A stretch of 64,000 bases of DNA from Ga0077555 sp963746315 (GTDB lineage Bacteria; Pseudomonadota; Alphaproteobacteria; Rhizobiales; Hyphomicrobiaceae), in assembly GCA_963746315.1 (NCBI GenBank), contig CAVVAR010000012.1:496001-560000 (forward strand), given 5' to 3'. Shown one piece after another: positions 37,593 through 46,159 of the stretch. Under the pieces are notes generated by a model. It searched no databases, had not been told where the DNA came from, and worked only from the letters and a program-made list of their open reading frames with translations. A program made the position numbers and the translations under genes. The stretch's first letter is position 1; every line of letters starts with the position of its first letter.

Positions 37593-38360
37593 CTATCCCC
37601 TGTTTTTCCTTTCGCGAATCTCGGCGAAAACTTCCCAATCCGCGGCGCCCTCGAGGCCGAGCCGCTTGCGGATCGCGGGTACCTGCGGCCTGAGGAACGG
37701 ATTGATCGCCAGCTCCTGGTCGAGCCGCGTCGGACACGTCGGCTTGCCGGCCGCGCGCAGCTGCTCGACCTCGTCCGCGCGCGACTTAAGCGCCGCGTTC
37801 TCCGGCTCGATCGTCAGAGCGAACTTGGCGTTCGACAGCGTGTACTCGTGCCCGCAATAGATCATGGTATCGCCCGGCAGCTTGGCGAGCTTCGACAGCG
37901 ACTCCCACATCATCTGCGGGTTGCCCTCGATCACGCGCCCGCAGCCGATCGCGAACAGCGTGTCGCCCACGAACGCCACCTTCTGGTCTGGGACGTAAAA
38001 GGTGATGTGTCCCGCCGTATGTCCGGGCGTGTCGATCACCTGCACCTCGTGGCCGCCGAATGTCAGCTTGTCGCCGCCGCCAATCGTACGGTCGAGCGGT
38101 GCCGACTTCTGCGCCTCCTTGGGCCCGATCACCGTGCATCCCGTTTCCGCTTTCAGCGGTGCAATGCCCTGCGTGTGGTCCGCATGATGATGCGTGACCA
38201 GGATGTGCGTCAGCTTCCAGCCTTTCGCGGTGAGCGCTTTGCGTACGGCCTCGGCCTCAGGGGCATCGATCGACGCCGTTTCGCCGCTCGCTGGATCGTG
38301 CACGAGGACGCCGAAGTTGTCGCTGAGGCATGTGAACTGGTGAATTTGGAGATCGGCCAC
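37593..38360 (-). CDS. gloB: Hydroxyacylglutathione hydrolase (glyoxalase II)
   Basis: A 255-residue metallo-beta-lactamase-fold enzyme that hydrolyses S-lactoylglutathione. The binuclear metal site is THHHADHTQG near residue 55, then DTPGHTAGH near 110, FVGDTLF near 131 and YCGHEYTLSNAKFA near 170; the C-terminal glutathione-binding HAGH domain is complete. The GTG at 38360 has AGGAGGA 5 bases upstream; a TTG at 38384 lacks one. It is divergent from the methyltransferase gene, a common rhizobial pairing. Confidence 0.95.
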   Translation of the reverse strand: MADLQIHQFTCLSDNFGVLVHDPASGETASIDAPEAEAVRKALTAKGWKLTHILVTHHHADHTQGIAPLKAETGCTVIGPKEAQKSAPLDRTIGGGDKLTFGGHEVQVIDTPGHTAGHITFYVPDQKVAFVGDTLFAIGCGRVIEGNPQMMWESLSKLAKLPGDTMIYCGHEYTLSNAKFALTIEPENAALKSRADEVEQLRAAGKPTCPTRLDQELAINPFLRPQVPAIRKRLGLEGAADWEVFAEIRERKNRG

Positions 38361-38535
38361 GGATGGTCCTCCTGGCAAAAGCAATCCGGGCGCTGTCGGC
38401 CGCTGAATTGCATGTTGGCGATCGAGCTGTGCGGTTCTTTGCCGTCATGCTGGCCGCCAGCATCGCGAGCAACCTATCAGCCGACCAAACGATTGCAACG
38501 CGGCCCGCGCGACCCCATTGTCGGTGTCGAACGGA

Positions 38536-38560
38536 TTGGCAAGGTTGCCAATGGTATAAT
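38536..38560 (+). promoter_or_regulatory. Candidate promoter with operator-like palindrome
   Basis: TTGGCAA (38536-38542) and TTGCCAA (38545-38551) form a perfect inverted repeat. A consensus -10 hexamer TATAAT follows at 38555-38560, only 8 bases before the ATG at 38569. No good -35 box is spaced for it. A transcript from this site would be nearly leaderless. Confidence 0.4.
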
Positions 38561-38568
38561 AACCGCCG

Positions 38569-39288
38569 ATGCACACCGACGTCAGGCAGCTCCTGGACTT
38601 CTACGCGAGCCCACTCGGCGGCATGACCCGCCGCATTCTCGGGCACCGCATTCGCGCGCGCTGGCGCCGTTGCACGAATAAGACATTGATGGGGTTGGGT
38701 TTTGCTACGCCCTATCTCGGCTCGTACCGGGGCGAGGTGGGGCGGCTCGGCGCCCTCATGCCATCGACTCAAGGCGCTGTCGTCTGGCCATCGTCCGGCC
38801 CCGTTCACACCGTCGTCGTAGAGGAGGATGACCTTCCGCTTCCGGATAACTCGGTCGATCTGATGCTGGTTGTCCATTGTCTCGAGACGAGCGAGCAAGG
38901 CCGCGCCCTCCTGCGCGAAATCTGGCGTGTACTGGCACCGGAAGGCCGGCTTCTCATCATCGTGCCGAACCGCCGGGGCGTCTGGGCGCGTTTCGACCTC
39001 ACACCGTTCGGCCATGGCCGCCCCTACAGCCAACCCCAGCTGGGACGCCTTCTCACCGACGCGCTGTTCACGCCCGTCGACTGGGGAGCCGCTCTGCACC
39101 TGCCGCCGATCGACAATCGCCTGGTTCTGCGCTCGGCGATGACCCTGGAACGTCTCGGTGCGCGCATGACCCCGGCCTTCGCAGGCGTGCTCATCGTCGA
39201 GGCTCGAAAGGAACTGGCATCGCCGTTGATTGAGCCGGCCCGCACGCGACGTCTTACCGAGCTCGTTCCTTATCGCACGCCTGGGTGA
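38569..39288 (+). CDS. Class I SAM-dependent methyltransferase
   Basis: A 239-residue protein. The acidic strand after motif II reads DDLPLPDNSVDLMLVVHCLE (about residue 85), followed by LREIWRVLAPEGRLLIIVPNRRG, a strong match to UbiE/COQ5-like methyltransferases. The classical glycine-rich motif I is degenerate, the region reading LGALMPSTQGAVVWP. The substrate is unknown. It is divergent from gloB, an arrangement conserved in many rhizobia. Confidence 0.85.
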   Translation: MHTDVRQLLDFYASPLGGMTRRILGHRIRARWRRCTNKTLMGLGFATPYLGSYRGEVGRLGALMPSTQGAVVWPSSGPVHTVVVEEDDLPLPDNSVDLMLVVHCLETSEQGRALLREIWRVLAPEGRLLIIVPNRRGVWARFDLTPFGHGRPYSQPQLGRLLTDALFTPVDWGAALHLPPIDNRLVLRSAMTLERLGARMTPAFAGVLIVEARKELASPLIEPARTRRLTELVPYRTPG

Positions 39289-39344
39289 GGCGACGCGGCC
39301 CGCCCCCGAAAGGGGCGAGCCGCGCACCACCGCACTGTGACGGC

Positions 39345-39827
39345 TTACTGTGTAACCTTCGGCAGCTGCTTGGCCTGCTCGGAGGTCAGGTCGAGCTGGA
39401 CCCTGTCACCCGACAGCTTGAACTGCGACGGCTCGAGCTTCACCCGGGTGGAACCGATGCCGAGAAAGCCGCCGATGTCAGCGTGCATCTCGGTGACCTT
39501 GCCGGAAGCGTCACGCTGGATGGCAGCGACCGAGCCGAGGTTCTTGTTGTCCGAGCTGTAGACGGCCTTGTCGACCCACTGCTTGGCCTGGGCCTCCGTC
39601 ATCGTCGGTGCCGACGTGGCCGCGGTAGTTCCAGTCGGTGCCAGTCGCTTACCGGCCGGGTCCGCCGGCTGCGCCGCCGGCGGCGTCGTCTCGGTTGCCG
39701 GAGCCTTGGCTCCGGGAGATGCCGGATTCGGCGCGACGTCGCCGGGCGGGGTGGTCGTCGTCTGTGCTACGGCAGCCGAGCCTGCGAGAAGGGCCGCAAT
39801 CGCCACGGCCGGGAATAGCCTGGTCAT
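39345..39827 (-). CDS. Exported PRC-barrel domain protein
   Basis: A 160-residue protein with a signal peptide (MTRLFPAVAIAALLAGSAAVAQ), a Thr/Pro/Ala-rich linker (about 22-75) and a PRC-barrel-like domain (about 80-150). The barrel contains VDKAVYSSDNKNLGSVAAI and MHADIGGFLGIGSTRVKL, typical of periplasmic PRC-barrel proteins in Hyphomicrobiales. Binding partners are unknown. ATG 39827 has AGGAG upstream. Confidence 0.85.
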   Translation of the reverse strand: MTRLFPAVAIAALLAGSAAVAQTTTTPPGDVAPNPASPGAKAPATETTPPAAQPADPAGKRLAPTGTTAATSAPTMTEAQAKQWVDKAVYSSDNKNLGSVAAIQRDASGKVTEMHADIGGFLGIGSTRVKLEPSQFKLSGDRVQLDLTSEQAKQLPKVTQ

Positions 39828-40053
39828 GGTATGCTCCTGCGTTGTTTTGGGGAACGGCACCGCCTTGTGCAGGTGCCGCGATTGAAACGCAGGGGTGATC
39901 AAAATCGTTCCGGCCGTCGGTCTCGTGTTCTGCTTCCGACATTCACCTTCCGTTGCTGGAGCCCGAGCAACGCGATGATCTGGCCTAGCCCTGTCACGCG
40001 CATTTGGTGACGAGACCAGCCGCATAAACCGACCAGACGTCGGATGCGCTGAA

Positions 40054-40911
40054 TTAGTCGGCCGAGGCGCCTTTGATGCTCCGGCCGATGATGGTCGTCA
40101 CGCCGGCTGGAGCGGTGGCGGCTGGCGCGGTCGCTGCGAGCTCCGAGGATACCAGCGACTGCATCCGGCTGGGACCATACAGCGTGATCGCGCCGATCCG
40201 GTCACCTTCGGACAGTCCCTGCCTCTCTTCCGAGTAGCGAAACGACATCAGGTGCCCCTTCCCGCTCGGGTGATCGAGCCCGATCGCGTGCCCGATTTCA
40301 TGCGTCAGGGTGTGCACCAAATCGTAGATCTCGAGATTACCATCGTAACCGATCTTCCATCGGCGCTGAGGATTGAGACAGATGCTTGCCCCGACGATGG
40401 GTCTCATCTGCCCGATCGGTTGCTCGGCGAGCTCCACGTTCGTGAAGGCGAAGCCGGTCGGCTCGCCTTGCTCGCCGATGACGATGTCCGCGCGCTCCCC
40501 TGCCGCTGCCTCGATGAACGTGACGTCTGCGACATCCCGCCACCGATGGAATGCGGCGATGAGCGCGGCGCGGAAGGAACCGGGCGCGATTTGAGAAGTT
40601 TCCAGAAGTGTTCGCGGTGGCCGAATGCGCTTGCAGTTGATGGCCGTCGGCTGGTGGAGATCCTCCTCCGCCACCCGGTAGCGAAGAACCAGACGCTCCG
40701 ACGGGGCATTTAATTGCCAGCGCACCGGAAATCCCCCGAGCGCCAAGGGCCGGAATCCGTTCATCTGCGCGGCGAGCGGCCCGCTCGCTGTTGTCAAAAG
40801 CGCGCCGATCAGAGCGGCACGGCTCAATCTCCCCCGAAGCAAGGCGCTGATCCTCCCACTGTGTCGAACGTCGAGCGCTTGCCATCCTGCAATCCAGACG
40901 CTCGGTTGCAA
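40054..40911 (-). CDS. Matrixin-like zinc metalloprotease
   Basis: A 285-residue secreted or periplasmic protease. A basic N-terminus with hydrophobic stretch AALIGALLTTASGPLAA (about 32-48) suggests export. The zinc site is LTHEIGHAIGLDHPSGKG (about residue 210), giving HExxHxxGxxH, followed by the Met-turn HLMSFRY, as in the M10A/metzincin group. An Ala/Pro-rich tail (TAPAATAPAG) may be a linker. The substrate is unknown. Confidence 0.88.
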   Translation of the reverse strand: MQPSVWIAGWQALDVRHSGRISALLRGRLSRAALIGALLTTASGPLAAQMNGFRPLALGGFPVRWQLNAPSERLVLRYRVAEEDLHQPTAINCKRIRPPRTLLETSQIAPGSFRAALIAAFHRWRDVADVTFIEAAAGERADIVIGEQGEPTGFAFTNVELAEQPIGQMRPIVGASICLNPQRRWKIGYDGNLEIYDLVHTLTHEIGHAIGLDHPSGKGHLMSFRYSEERQGLSEGDRIGAITLYGPSRMQSLVSSELAATAPAATAPAGVTTIIGRSIKGASAD

Positions 40912-41075
40912 GGCCTCATTCGCCGCAGCCGGCTCTGGCGAGGCTAGCGATCTTCATACGGCCAAAGGCAAAATCAGCGGCGAATGCTGCATTGCGGGAG
41001 CCATTGCTATGGCTCGCGCTGCAACGTGCGCGGTATCGTCGCGCTTACACTACCGCACACCCGCCGCCGATCCGG

Positions 41076-41714
41076 TCAGCTCCGCGTGAGCTGAAACACG
41101 GCCTTCTCGCCAAGCAGGTTGTGCAACGTCAGCGGTAGCCATGTCCCGAGCTGCCGGCCTGACGCGTTGAACGTGACCTTGCTCTCCACCCGCGCATCGA
41201 CGAGACGGCACAGATCCACGAAGTCGCGGATCGTGCACAGGTGCGCGTCGGGCGAATCGTACCAGGGCTCGGGCAGGTTGACCGTCGTCGGCATACGGCC
41301 AGTCGCCATCAACTGCGTGCGAATCCACCAATGCCCGAAATTCGGGAACGAGACGATCGCGTGTCGCCCGATCCTGAGCAGGTTCTCCAGCACGGGCTTC
41401 GGCCGCCGCGTCGCCTGGATCGTGAGCGAGAGTATGGCGTAGTCGAAAGCCTTGTCGGGATACTTGTCGAGGTCCCGGTCGGCGTCGCCCTGGATCACGG
41501 AGAGGCCGCGCGCCACGCATGCGTTGACTTTCTCGCGCGTCACCTCAATGCCGCGTCCGTCGACCTGCTTGCGATCACCGAGAAGCTCGAGCAGTGCGCC
41601 GTCGCCGCAGCCGACGTCGAGCACGCGTGAGCCGTGCGTGACCATGTCCGCGATCAGAAGGTGGTCGACGCGATGCGTCTGCGGGCGTTGCAGGGTATCG
41701 TCACGGGCTAGCAT
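41076..41714 (-). CDS. metW: Methionine biosynthesis protein MetW
   Basis: A 212-residue SAM-methyltransferase-fold protein. Motif I VLDVGCGDGALLELL lies near residue 31, DYAILSLTIQATRRP near 92 and NFGHWWIRTQL near 125; the last two blocks are the MetW signature. MetW normally accompanies MetX and is needed for its activity in several bacteria. It starts 11 bases after metX and so shares the SAM-II controlled transcript. Confidence 0.94.
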   Translation of the reverse strand: MLARDDTLQRPQTHRVDHLLIADMVTHGSRVLDVGCGDGALLELLGDRKQVDGRGIEVTREKVNACVARGLSVIQGDADRDLDKYPDKAFDYAILSLTIQATRRPKPVLENLLRIGRHAIVSFPNFGHWWIRTQLMATGRMPTTVNLPEPWYDSPDAHLCTIRDFVDLCRLVDARVESKVTFNASGRQLGTWLPLTLHNLLGEKAVFQLTRS

Positions 41715-41725
41715 GCTTCGGCTCC

Positions 41726-42973
41726 TCAGGCGGCGAGGCCGCGCTTCTTTGCTGCCGCGCCGAGGAAGCCGCGCACTGTGGCGAACAGCTCCGGCTCGTC
41801 GAGGAGGAAGGCGTCGTGTCCCTTGTCGCTCTCGACCTCGACGAAGGAGACGTTGGCCGCTACCGCGTTCAGCGCCTGCACGATCTCGCGGCTCTCGCGC
41901 GTCGGATAGAGCCAGTCGGACGTGAATGACACCACGCAGAAGCGTGTTTGCGTCCCCTCGAAGGCCTTTGCGAGCTTGCCGCCTGCATCCGCCGCCAGAT
42001 CGAAATAGTCCATCGCGCGCGTGATGTAGAGGTAGCTGTTGGCGTCGAACCGGTCGACGAAGGTGGAGCCCTGGTGGCGCAGGTAGCTCTCCACCTGGAA
42101 GTCGGCGCTGAACGAGAACGTCTTGGCGACGCGGTCTTGCAGGCTGCGGCCGAACTTGCGCTCCAGCGCCTCCTCCGAGAGGTAGGTGATGTGCGCCGCC
42201 ATGCGCGCGACAGCGAGGCCGCGCCGTGGCACCGTTCCTGCCTCGAAGTAGCGACCGCCCGACCAAGCAGGGTCGGCCATTACCGCCTGCCGCCCCACCT
42301 CGTGGAACGCGATGTTCTGGGCCGAATGCCAGGGCGCCGTCGCGATCGGCATGGCCGAGAAGACGCGCTCCTTGTAGCGAGACGCCCACTCGAGCACCTG
42401 CATGCCGCCCATCGAGCCGCCGACCACCGAGAACAGCTTCTCGATGCCGAGGTGGTCCATCAGGCGGGCCTGCGCCTTCACCATGTCGCCGATGGTGATG
42501 ACCGGGAAGTCGAGTCCCCACGGACGTCCCGTCGCCGGGTTCACGGATGCGGGGCCGGTCGAGCCGAGGCACCCACCGAGAATGTTCACGCAGACGACGA
42601 AGTAGCGGTCGGTATCGATCGGCTTGCCAGGTCCGATCATGATCTCCCACCAGCCGGGCTTTCCCGTCACCGGGTTTCGGCTCGCGACGTACTGGTCCCC
42701 GGTCAGGGCGTGGCAGACGAGGATCGCATTCGAGCGCTCGGCGTTGAGCGTGCCGTAGGTGCAGTAGGCGACTTGGAACGGCAGAAGTTGCTGGCCGCAG
42801 TCGAGCTCGAGTGGCCTGTCCTTGAAGACGACCACCTCGCTCGACGGCGTATCGACCTCGGGCGACGCTGCAAGCGGCTTCTCGAGCGCATGCTCCAGCA
42901 CCACGTCGCCGGACGTACGTCCCGCTTGCAGCGCCGCGCCAGCAGTCACCTCGGTGCCAATGTCGGCCGTCAT
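41726..42973 (-). CDS. metX: Homoserine O-acetyltransferase MetX
   Basis: A 415-residue alpha/beta hydrolase-fold enzyme that acetylates homoserine for methionine synthesis. The oxyanion/nucleophile block GGSMGGMQVLEWASRYK has the catalytic serine near residue 183; the Asp lies in SFTSDWLYP and the His in SDKGHDAFLLDE. Length is normal with about 45 variable N-terminal residues. The ATG follows ACGGAGG. A SAM-II aptamer and a terminator-like stem lie upstream, so it is expected to be switched off when SAM is abundant. Confidence 0.96.
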   Translation of the reverse strand: MTADIGTEVTAGAALQAGRTSGDVVLEHALEKPLAASPEVDTPSSEVVVFKDRPLELDCGQQLLPFQVAYCTYGTLNAERSNAILVCHALTGDQYVASRNPVTGKPGWWEIMIGPGKPIDTDRYFVVCVNILGGCLGSTGPASVNPATGRPWGLDFPVITIGDMVKAQARLMDHLGIEKLFSVVGGSMGGMQVLEWASRYKERVFSAMPIATAPWHSAQNIAFHEVGRQAVMADPAWSGGRYFEAGTVPRRGLAVARMAAHITYLSEEALERKFGRSLQDRVAKTFSFSADFQVESYLRHQGSTFVDRFDANSYLYITRAMDYFDLAADAGGKLAKAFEGTQTRFCVVSFTSDWLYPTRESREIVQALNAVAANVSFVEVESDKGHDAFLLDEPELFATVRGFLGAAAKKRGLAA

Positions 42974-43004
42974 GTGCGCCTCCGTCCCGGCCCTGACGGG
43001 GCCT

Positions 43005-43047
43005 CAAACAGAAAACCCGGCCGATCCAACCCGCAATCATTGCCGGG
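43005..43047 (-). terminator. Terminator-like stem in the metX leader
   Basis: On the minus strand CCCGGC (43047-43042) pairs with GCCGGG (43021-43016), followed by a U-rich stretch TTTTCTGTTT. It lies between the SAM-II aptamer and metX. The loop is long (about 20 bases), so strength is uncertain. SAM-II elements often act at translation instead. Confidence 0.45.
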
Positions 43048-43078
43048 CCGGACCCGTAGCCGGGTCGCGCACGGCCTG

Positions 43079-43130
43079 TTTAGCGAGTTGTTTAACGTGG
43101 CTGCAAGCCGGCCGGCCAAATCACCACGGA
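43079..43130 (-). promoter_or_regulatory. SAM-II riboswitch (metA motif) upstream of metX
   Basis: Read on the minus strand the element contains GTGGTGATTTGGCCGG, GGCTTGCAGCCACGTTAAA and ends with CGCTAAA. These are the conserved blocks of the SAM-II pseudoknot: P1 (GTGG/CCAC), the TGATTTG strand and the TTAAA/CGCTAAA segment. It lies about 106 bases before the metX ATG, the expected gene and strand. SAM binding should lower metX-metW expression. Confidence 0.92.
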
Positions 43131-43203
43131 CTGCACAAATATGAACGGAGCCGCAACGTGTCAAGCGCCACCTTGTGCCCCGCGCGGTGGTATCTGCGCG
43201 CCG

Positions 43204-43980
43204 TCAGTCAGCCAGCGCGATCTCTTTGATCAGCTTGGCGAGGATCATGGTTCCGAAGGCCTCGTGCCCCTCGGCCGCCAGGGCGAACGCGTTGGGGCCG
43301 CCGATGACGTTGTTCTCGTAGTAGGCGAGAAGTCCCCCCGGTGGATGCGTGTGCAGCGGGTTGAACGCCAGCGGCACTTCGCTGAGGATGGCGAGCCCGT
43401 TGATCGTGACGCGCTGGGAAAGCGCCAGCTGCCGCGCCTCCACGACATCGACCCCGCTGTTGCTCGTCCCATCCCCAGAGACGTCGATCAGGTGGCGCTC
43501 GGCGTGCCACGGGCTGCGGGGAAACTGAAGCATCGCGAACTCGATCGCCGAGCCGATGGCGGTGCGCCCCATGAACGCTCGTGGCGCACTTCGTATCCGG
43601 TCGGCGAGGGCGCGCGCTTCCTCTGCGGTGCCGACGGCCGTCCAGTCGGCGACGATGGTCTGCTCGGCGACACCCGACCATTCGATCAGCGAGATCGCGA
43701 TTCGGCCCACCAGCCCGGAGCGGATTGCGGCGACGACGCGGGGGTTTGCGATAGCCGCTGCGTAGCCGTCACGCTGCAGCCGGAACTTCTTCTCGTCGAC
43801 GCTGCGCGAGATGTCGACGGCGAGCACCAGCAGAAGATCCACCTCGGGTCGGCCCGAGCCTGTCTCGCCGCCGGGAAGCACCTCGGCTTTGCGGACGTCG
43901 GCGCGCGGCCCTTCCGAGGCCGACACCAGCAGGACGGCTGCGCCGAGCGCAGCGAGAGCCACACGTATCCAATGGCGCAT
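43204..43980 (-). CDS. DUF1194 von Willebrand-like exported protein
   Basis: A 258-residue protein with a signal peptide (about residues 1-28) and a vWA-like fold. The metal-site motif is LAVDISRSVDEKKFRLQRDGY (about residue 55), then FMGRTAIGSAIEFAM and VSGDGTSNSG. This matches DUF1194 (PF06707), a periplasmic family common in Hyphomicrobiales with no known role. ATG 43980 has GGAGGTGG upstream. Confidence 0.9.
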   Translation of the reverse strand: MRHWIRVALAALGAAVLLVSASEGPRADVRKAEVLPGGETGSGRPEVDLLLVLAVDISRSVDEKKFRLQRDGYAAAIANPRVVAAIRSGLVGRIAISLIEWSGVAEQTIVADWTAVGTAEEARALADRIRSAPRAFMGRTAIGSAIEFAMLQFPRSPWHAERHLIDVSGDGTSNSGVDVVEARQLALSQRVTINGLAILSEVPLAFNPLHTHPPGGLLAYYENNVIGGPNAFALAAEGHEAFGTMILAKLIKEIALAD

Positions 43981-44112
43981 CGAGGTGCCACCTCCGAACG
44001 TGATCCGCTCCCTCCCGCGAGCAGCCGTCATCCTGAGGCTAAAGTTGATGCATCGCAACAAGTTCCGCCTTGCGTTCGCGACTGCGGTCAGCCCTCGGGC
44101 TGATGGCGAGCC

Positions 44113-44901
44113 TCATCCCTTCCACTGCTGCCCGCCGCGGAAGGGCCGCATGTCGGGATAGCCGCCCACCGCCCATGCGCCGTCGACCAGGAGGCTTGCG
44201 CCCGACACGTAGCTCGCCTCGGGGCTGGCGAGGAACAGAGCCGGACCAGCAATCTCGGATGGCTGTGCTGGTCGTCCCATCGGGATGCGCGCCTTGAAGG
44301 CTTCGAGCCGCGCCGGGTCCTGGAAGTGCGGCCGCGTCAACGGTGTCTCGACCAGTCCAGGCAGCACCGCATTGACGCGGATGCCCTGATCGGCCCACTC
44401 GAGCGCACCGTTCTTCGTCAGCATCTCGACGCCGGCCTTGGCCGTTGAATAGGCCGATCCCGCGAACATCGGCACGTGAGCATTGAGCGACGCGATATTG
44501 ACGATCGTCCCGCCGCCTTGCCGGATCATCTGGCGGGCCTGATGCTTCATGCCGAGAAACACGCCCTTGAGACAGAGGTCGATGACGAAATCCCAGTCCG
44601 CCTCGCTCTGATCGACGATGTAGCCGGCGCGATTTCCCCCCGCGACGTTGAAGGCGCAATCGAGACGGCCGTGCTTCTCGACGGCGAGCGCGACCAGTGC
44701 CTCCGCATCGGCCTCCTTGGTCACGTCCCCGGCCCGCCCGGCGAAACGGCCCCCGAGCTCTTTCCCCACATGCGCGAGCAGATCCCCGTTGAGGTCGCTG
44801 CCGGCAACGCTAGCACCCTCCGCGATCAGCTGCCGCGCGATGGCGAGCCCGATGCCGGATGCAGCCCCCGTTACGATCGCGCTCTTGCCGTCGAATCTCA
44901 T
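44113..44901 (-). CDS. Short-chain dehydrogenase/reductase
   Basis: A 262-residue NAD(P)-dependent SDR. Cofactor motif TGAASGIG lies near residue 12, the FNVAGG motif near 86, catalytic Ser in VNIASLN near 138 and the catalytic pair in SAYSTAKAG near 152. The aspartate in GSDLNG at the end of beta 2 favours NAD over NADP. The C-terminal SGASLLVDGAWAVGG is typical. The substrate is unknown. It lies 16 bases downstream of the hydrolase gene and is probably cotranscribed. Confidence 0.92.
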   Translation of the reverse strand: MRFDGKSAIVTGAASGIGLAIARQLIAEGASVAGSDLNGDLLAHVGKELGGRFAGRAGDVTKEADAEALVALAVEKHGRLDCAFNVAGGNRAGYIVDQSEADWDFVIDLCLKGVFLGMKHQARQMIRQGGGTIVNIASLNAHVPMFAGSAYSTAKAGVEMLTKNGALEWADQGIRVNAVLPGLVETPLTRPHFQDPARLEAFKARIPMGRPAQPSEIAGPALFLASPEASYVSGASLLVDGAWAVGGYPDMRPFRGGQQWKG

Positions 44902-44917
44902 CGTTGCCTCTCCTGAT

Positions 44918-46075
44918 TCACGCGAGAAACGCGCCGAGCAGCTCGACCACTTTCCCGGGCTGCTCCTGCTGCACCCAATGTCCCGCGCCGTCCACCTGAT
45001 GCACACCCTGCATGCGCGAGAACGCCGTGTTGCGCATGGTCTCCAGTGCGCCCGGAACCTGATAGATGCCCCAATCGCTCTGTCCCGCGATGAACAGCGA
45101 CGGCACCTCGATGGCCTTCCCCGCGTAGAGTGTAAGCTCGGCATTGAGCTGCGGCTCGTAGCGTGCGCGATACCAGTTGAGCCCGCCCTGGAAGCCAGTG
45201 CGCCCGTATTCCTCGGCATAAACCCCCATTTCCGCCTCGGTGAGCCAGCGGTTGGCGGCGATCGCCTCGGCACTCGGCATATGCGGGCGAACCGTCTCGG
45301 CCATGGTCTGGTCGCGGTCCATCACGTAGTACGTCGGCATCTCGGCCAGGCATTCCGCCGACCATTCTTTCAGGCGATAGGGCTTGTTCTCGGCCCAGTC
45401 CGCGCTTTTGTGATGGAAGTAGGCGCGCAGAAACGCCCCGACGCCTTCGGGCGAGCGCGTCATGTCGTCATTGGCGGCGCGCGTCGAGTAGTAGCGCTGA
45501 TAGTGCTTCCTGGGCCGCGCCAGCCGCCCGAGCGCGGCGTCGATGTCGGCGCCCGCACGATTGAGCCCGGATTGATGCGTTTCCCCCGCCGCAGTCCCGA
45601 ACGGCAATGTCGGCGGTCCGGCAAACGGCGCGCTCATGATCGCGCAGCGCTGGAACACATCGGGCCGCGTCAGCGCACACCACGACGCGACAGCTGCGCC
45701 GAAATCGTGGCCGATCACAGCGGCAGCCGTCCGATGGCCAAGCGCGAAGCTCAGCGCCAGAGCATCTCGCGCCAGGCTCAGCATGAAGAACGGGCGCAGG
45801 TCCTGGTCGTAGGCGTCGCTCCATCCGGTGGTGCGCCCATAACCGCGTTGGTCGGGCGCGACGACGTGAAAACCTGCCGCCGCGAGCGGCGCCATCACAT
45901 TGCGCCACGAGTAGGCGAGCTCGGGAAAGCCGTGCAGCAGGAGAAGCAGCGGGCGCCCCTTCGCCTCGTAGCCGGCCTCCAGCACATGCATCTGAAGCCC
46001 GTTGATCCCATCGACGAAACGGGCACGAATCCCGGTAGGCAGATGACTGGCATCGAGCGGCGAGAGTGACGACAT
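44918..46075 (-). CDS. Alpha/beta hydrolase (epoxide-hydrolase-like)
   Basis: A 385-residue hydrolase from ATG 46075. HGFPELAYSWRNV lies near residue 48, the nucleophile elbow GHDFGAAVASW near 120 carries Asp as in epoxide hydrolases and haloalkane dehalogenases, and the catalytic His lies in VDGAGHWVQQEQP. Cap-domain residues NWYRARY contain the tyrosine often used for epoxide activation. With the SDR and the amidohydrolase upstream it may form a small catabolic operon; the substrate is inference only. Confidence 0.88.
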   Translation of the reverse strand: MSSLSPLDASHLPTGIRARFVDGINGLQMHVLEAGYEAKGRPLLLLLHGFPELAYSWRNVMAPLAAAGFHVVAPDQRGYGRTTGWSDAYDQDLRPFFMLSLARDALALSFALGHRTAAAVIGHDFGAAVASWCALTRPDVFQRCAIMSAPFAGPPTLPFGTAAGETHQSGLNRAGADIDAALGRLARPRKHYQRYYSTRAANDDMTRSPEGVGAFLRAYFHHKSADWAENKPYRLKEWSAECLAEMPTYYVMDRDQTMAETVRPHMPSAEAIAANRWLTEAEMGVYAEEYGRTGFQGGLNWYRARYEPQLNAELTLYAGKAIEVPSLFIAGQSDWGIYQVPGALETMRNTAFSRMQGVHQVDGAGHWVQQEQPGKVVELLGAFLA

Positions 46076-46159
46076 TGAGCTACGGCTCCGCGATCGGTGG
46101 TGGGGAAGCGACACCCCGCCAGGATGTCGCCGATTGCAACGGTCGAAGCGACCCCGCGC

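Noticed and set aside
39345..40025. Longer N-terminus for the PRC-barrel protein
   Set aside because: A typical signal peptide begins at 39827 right after an AGGAG site.
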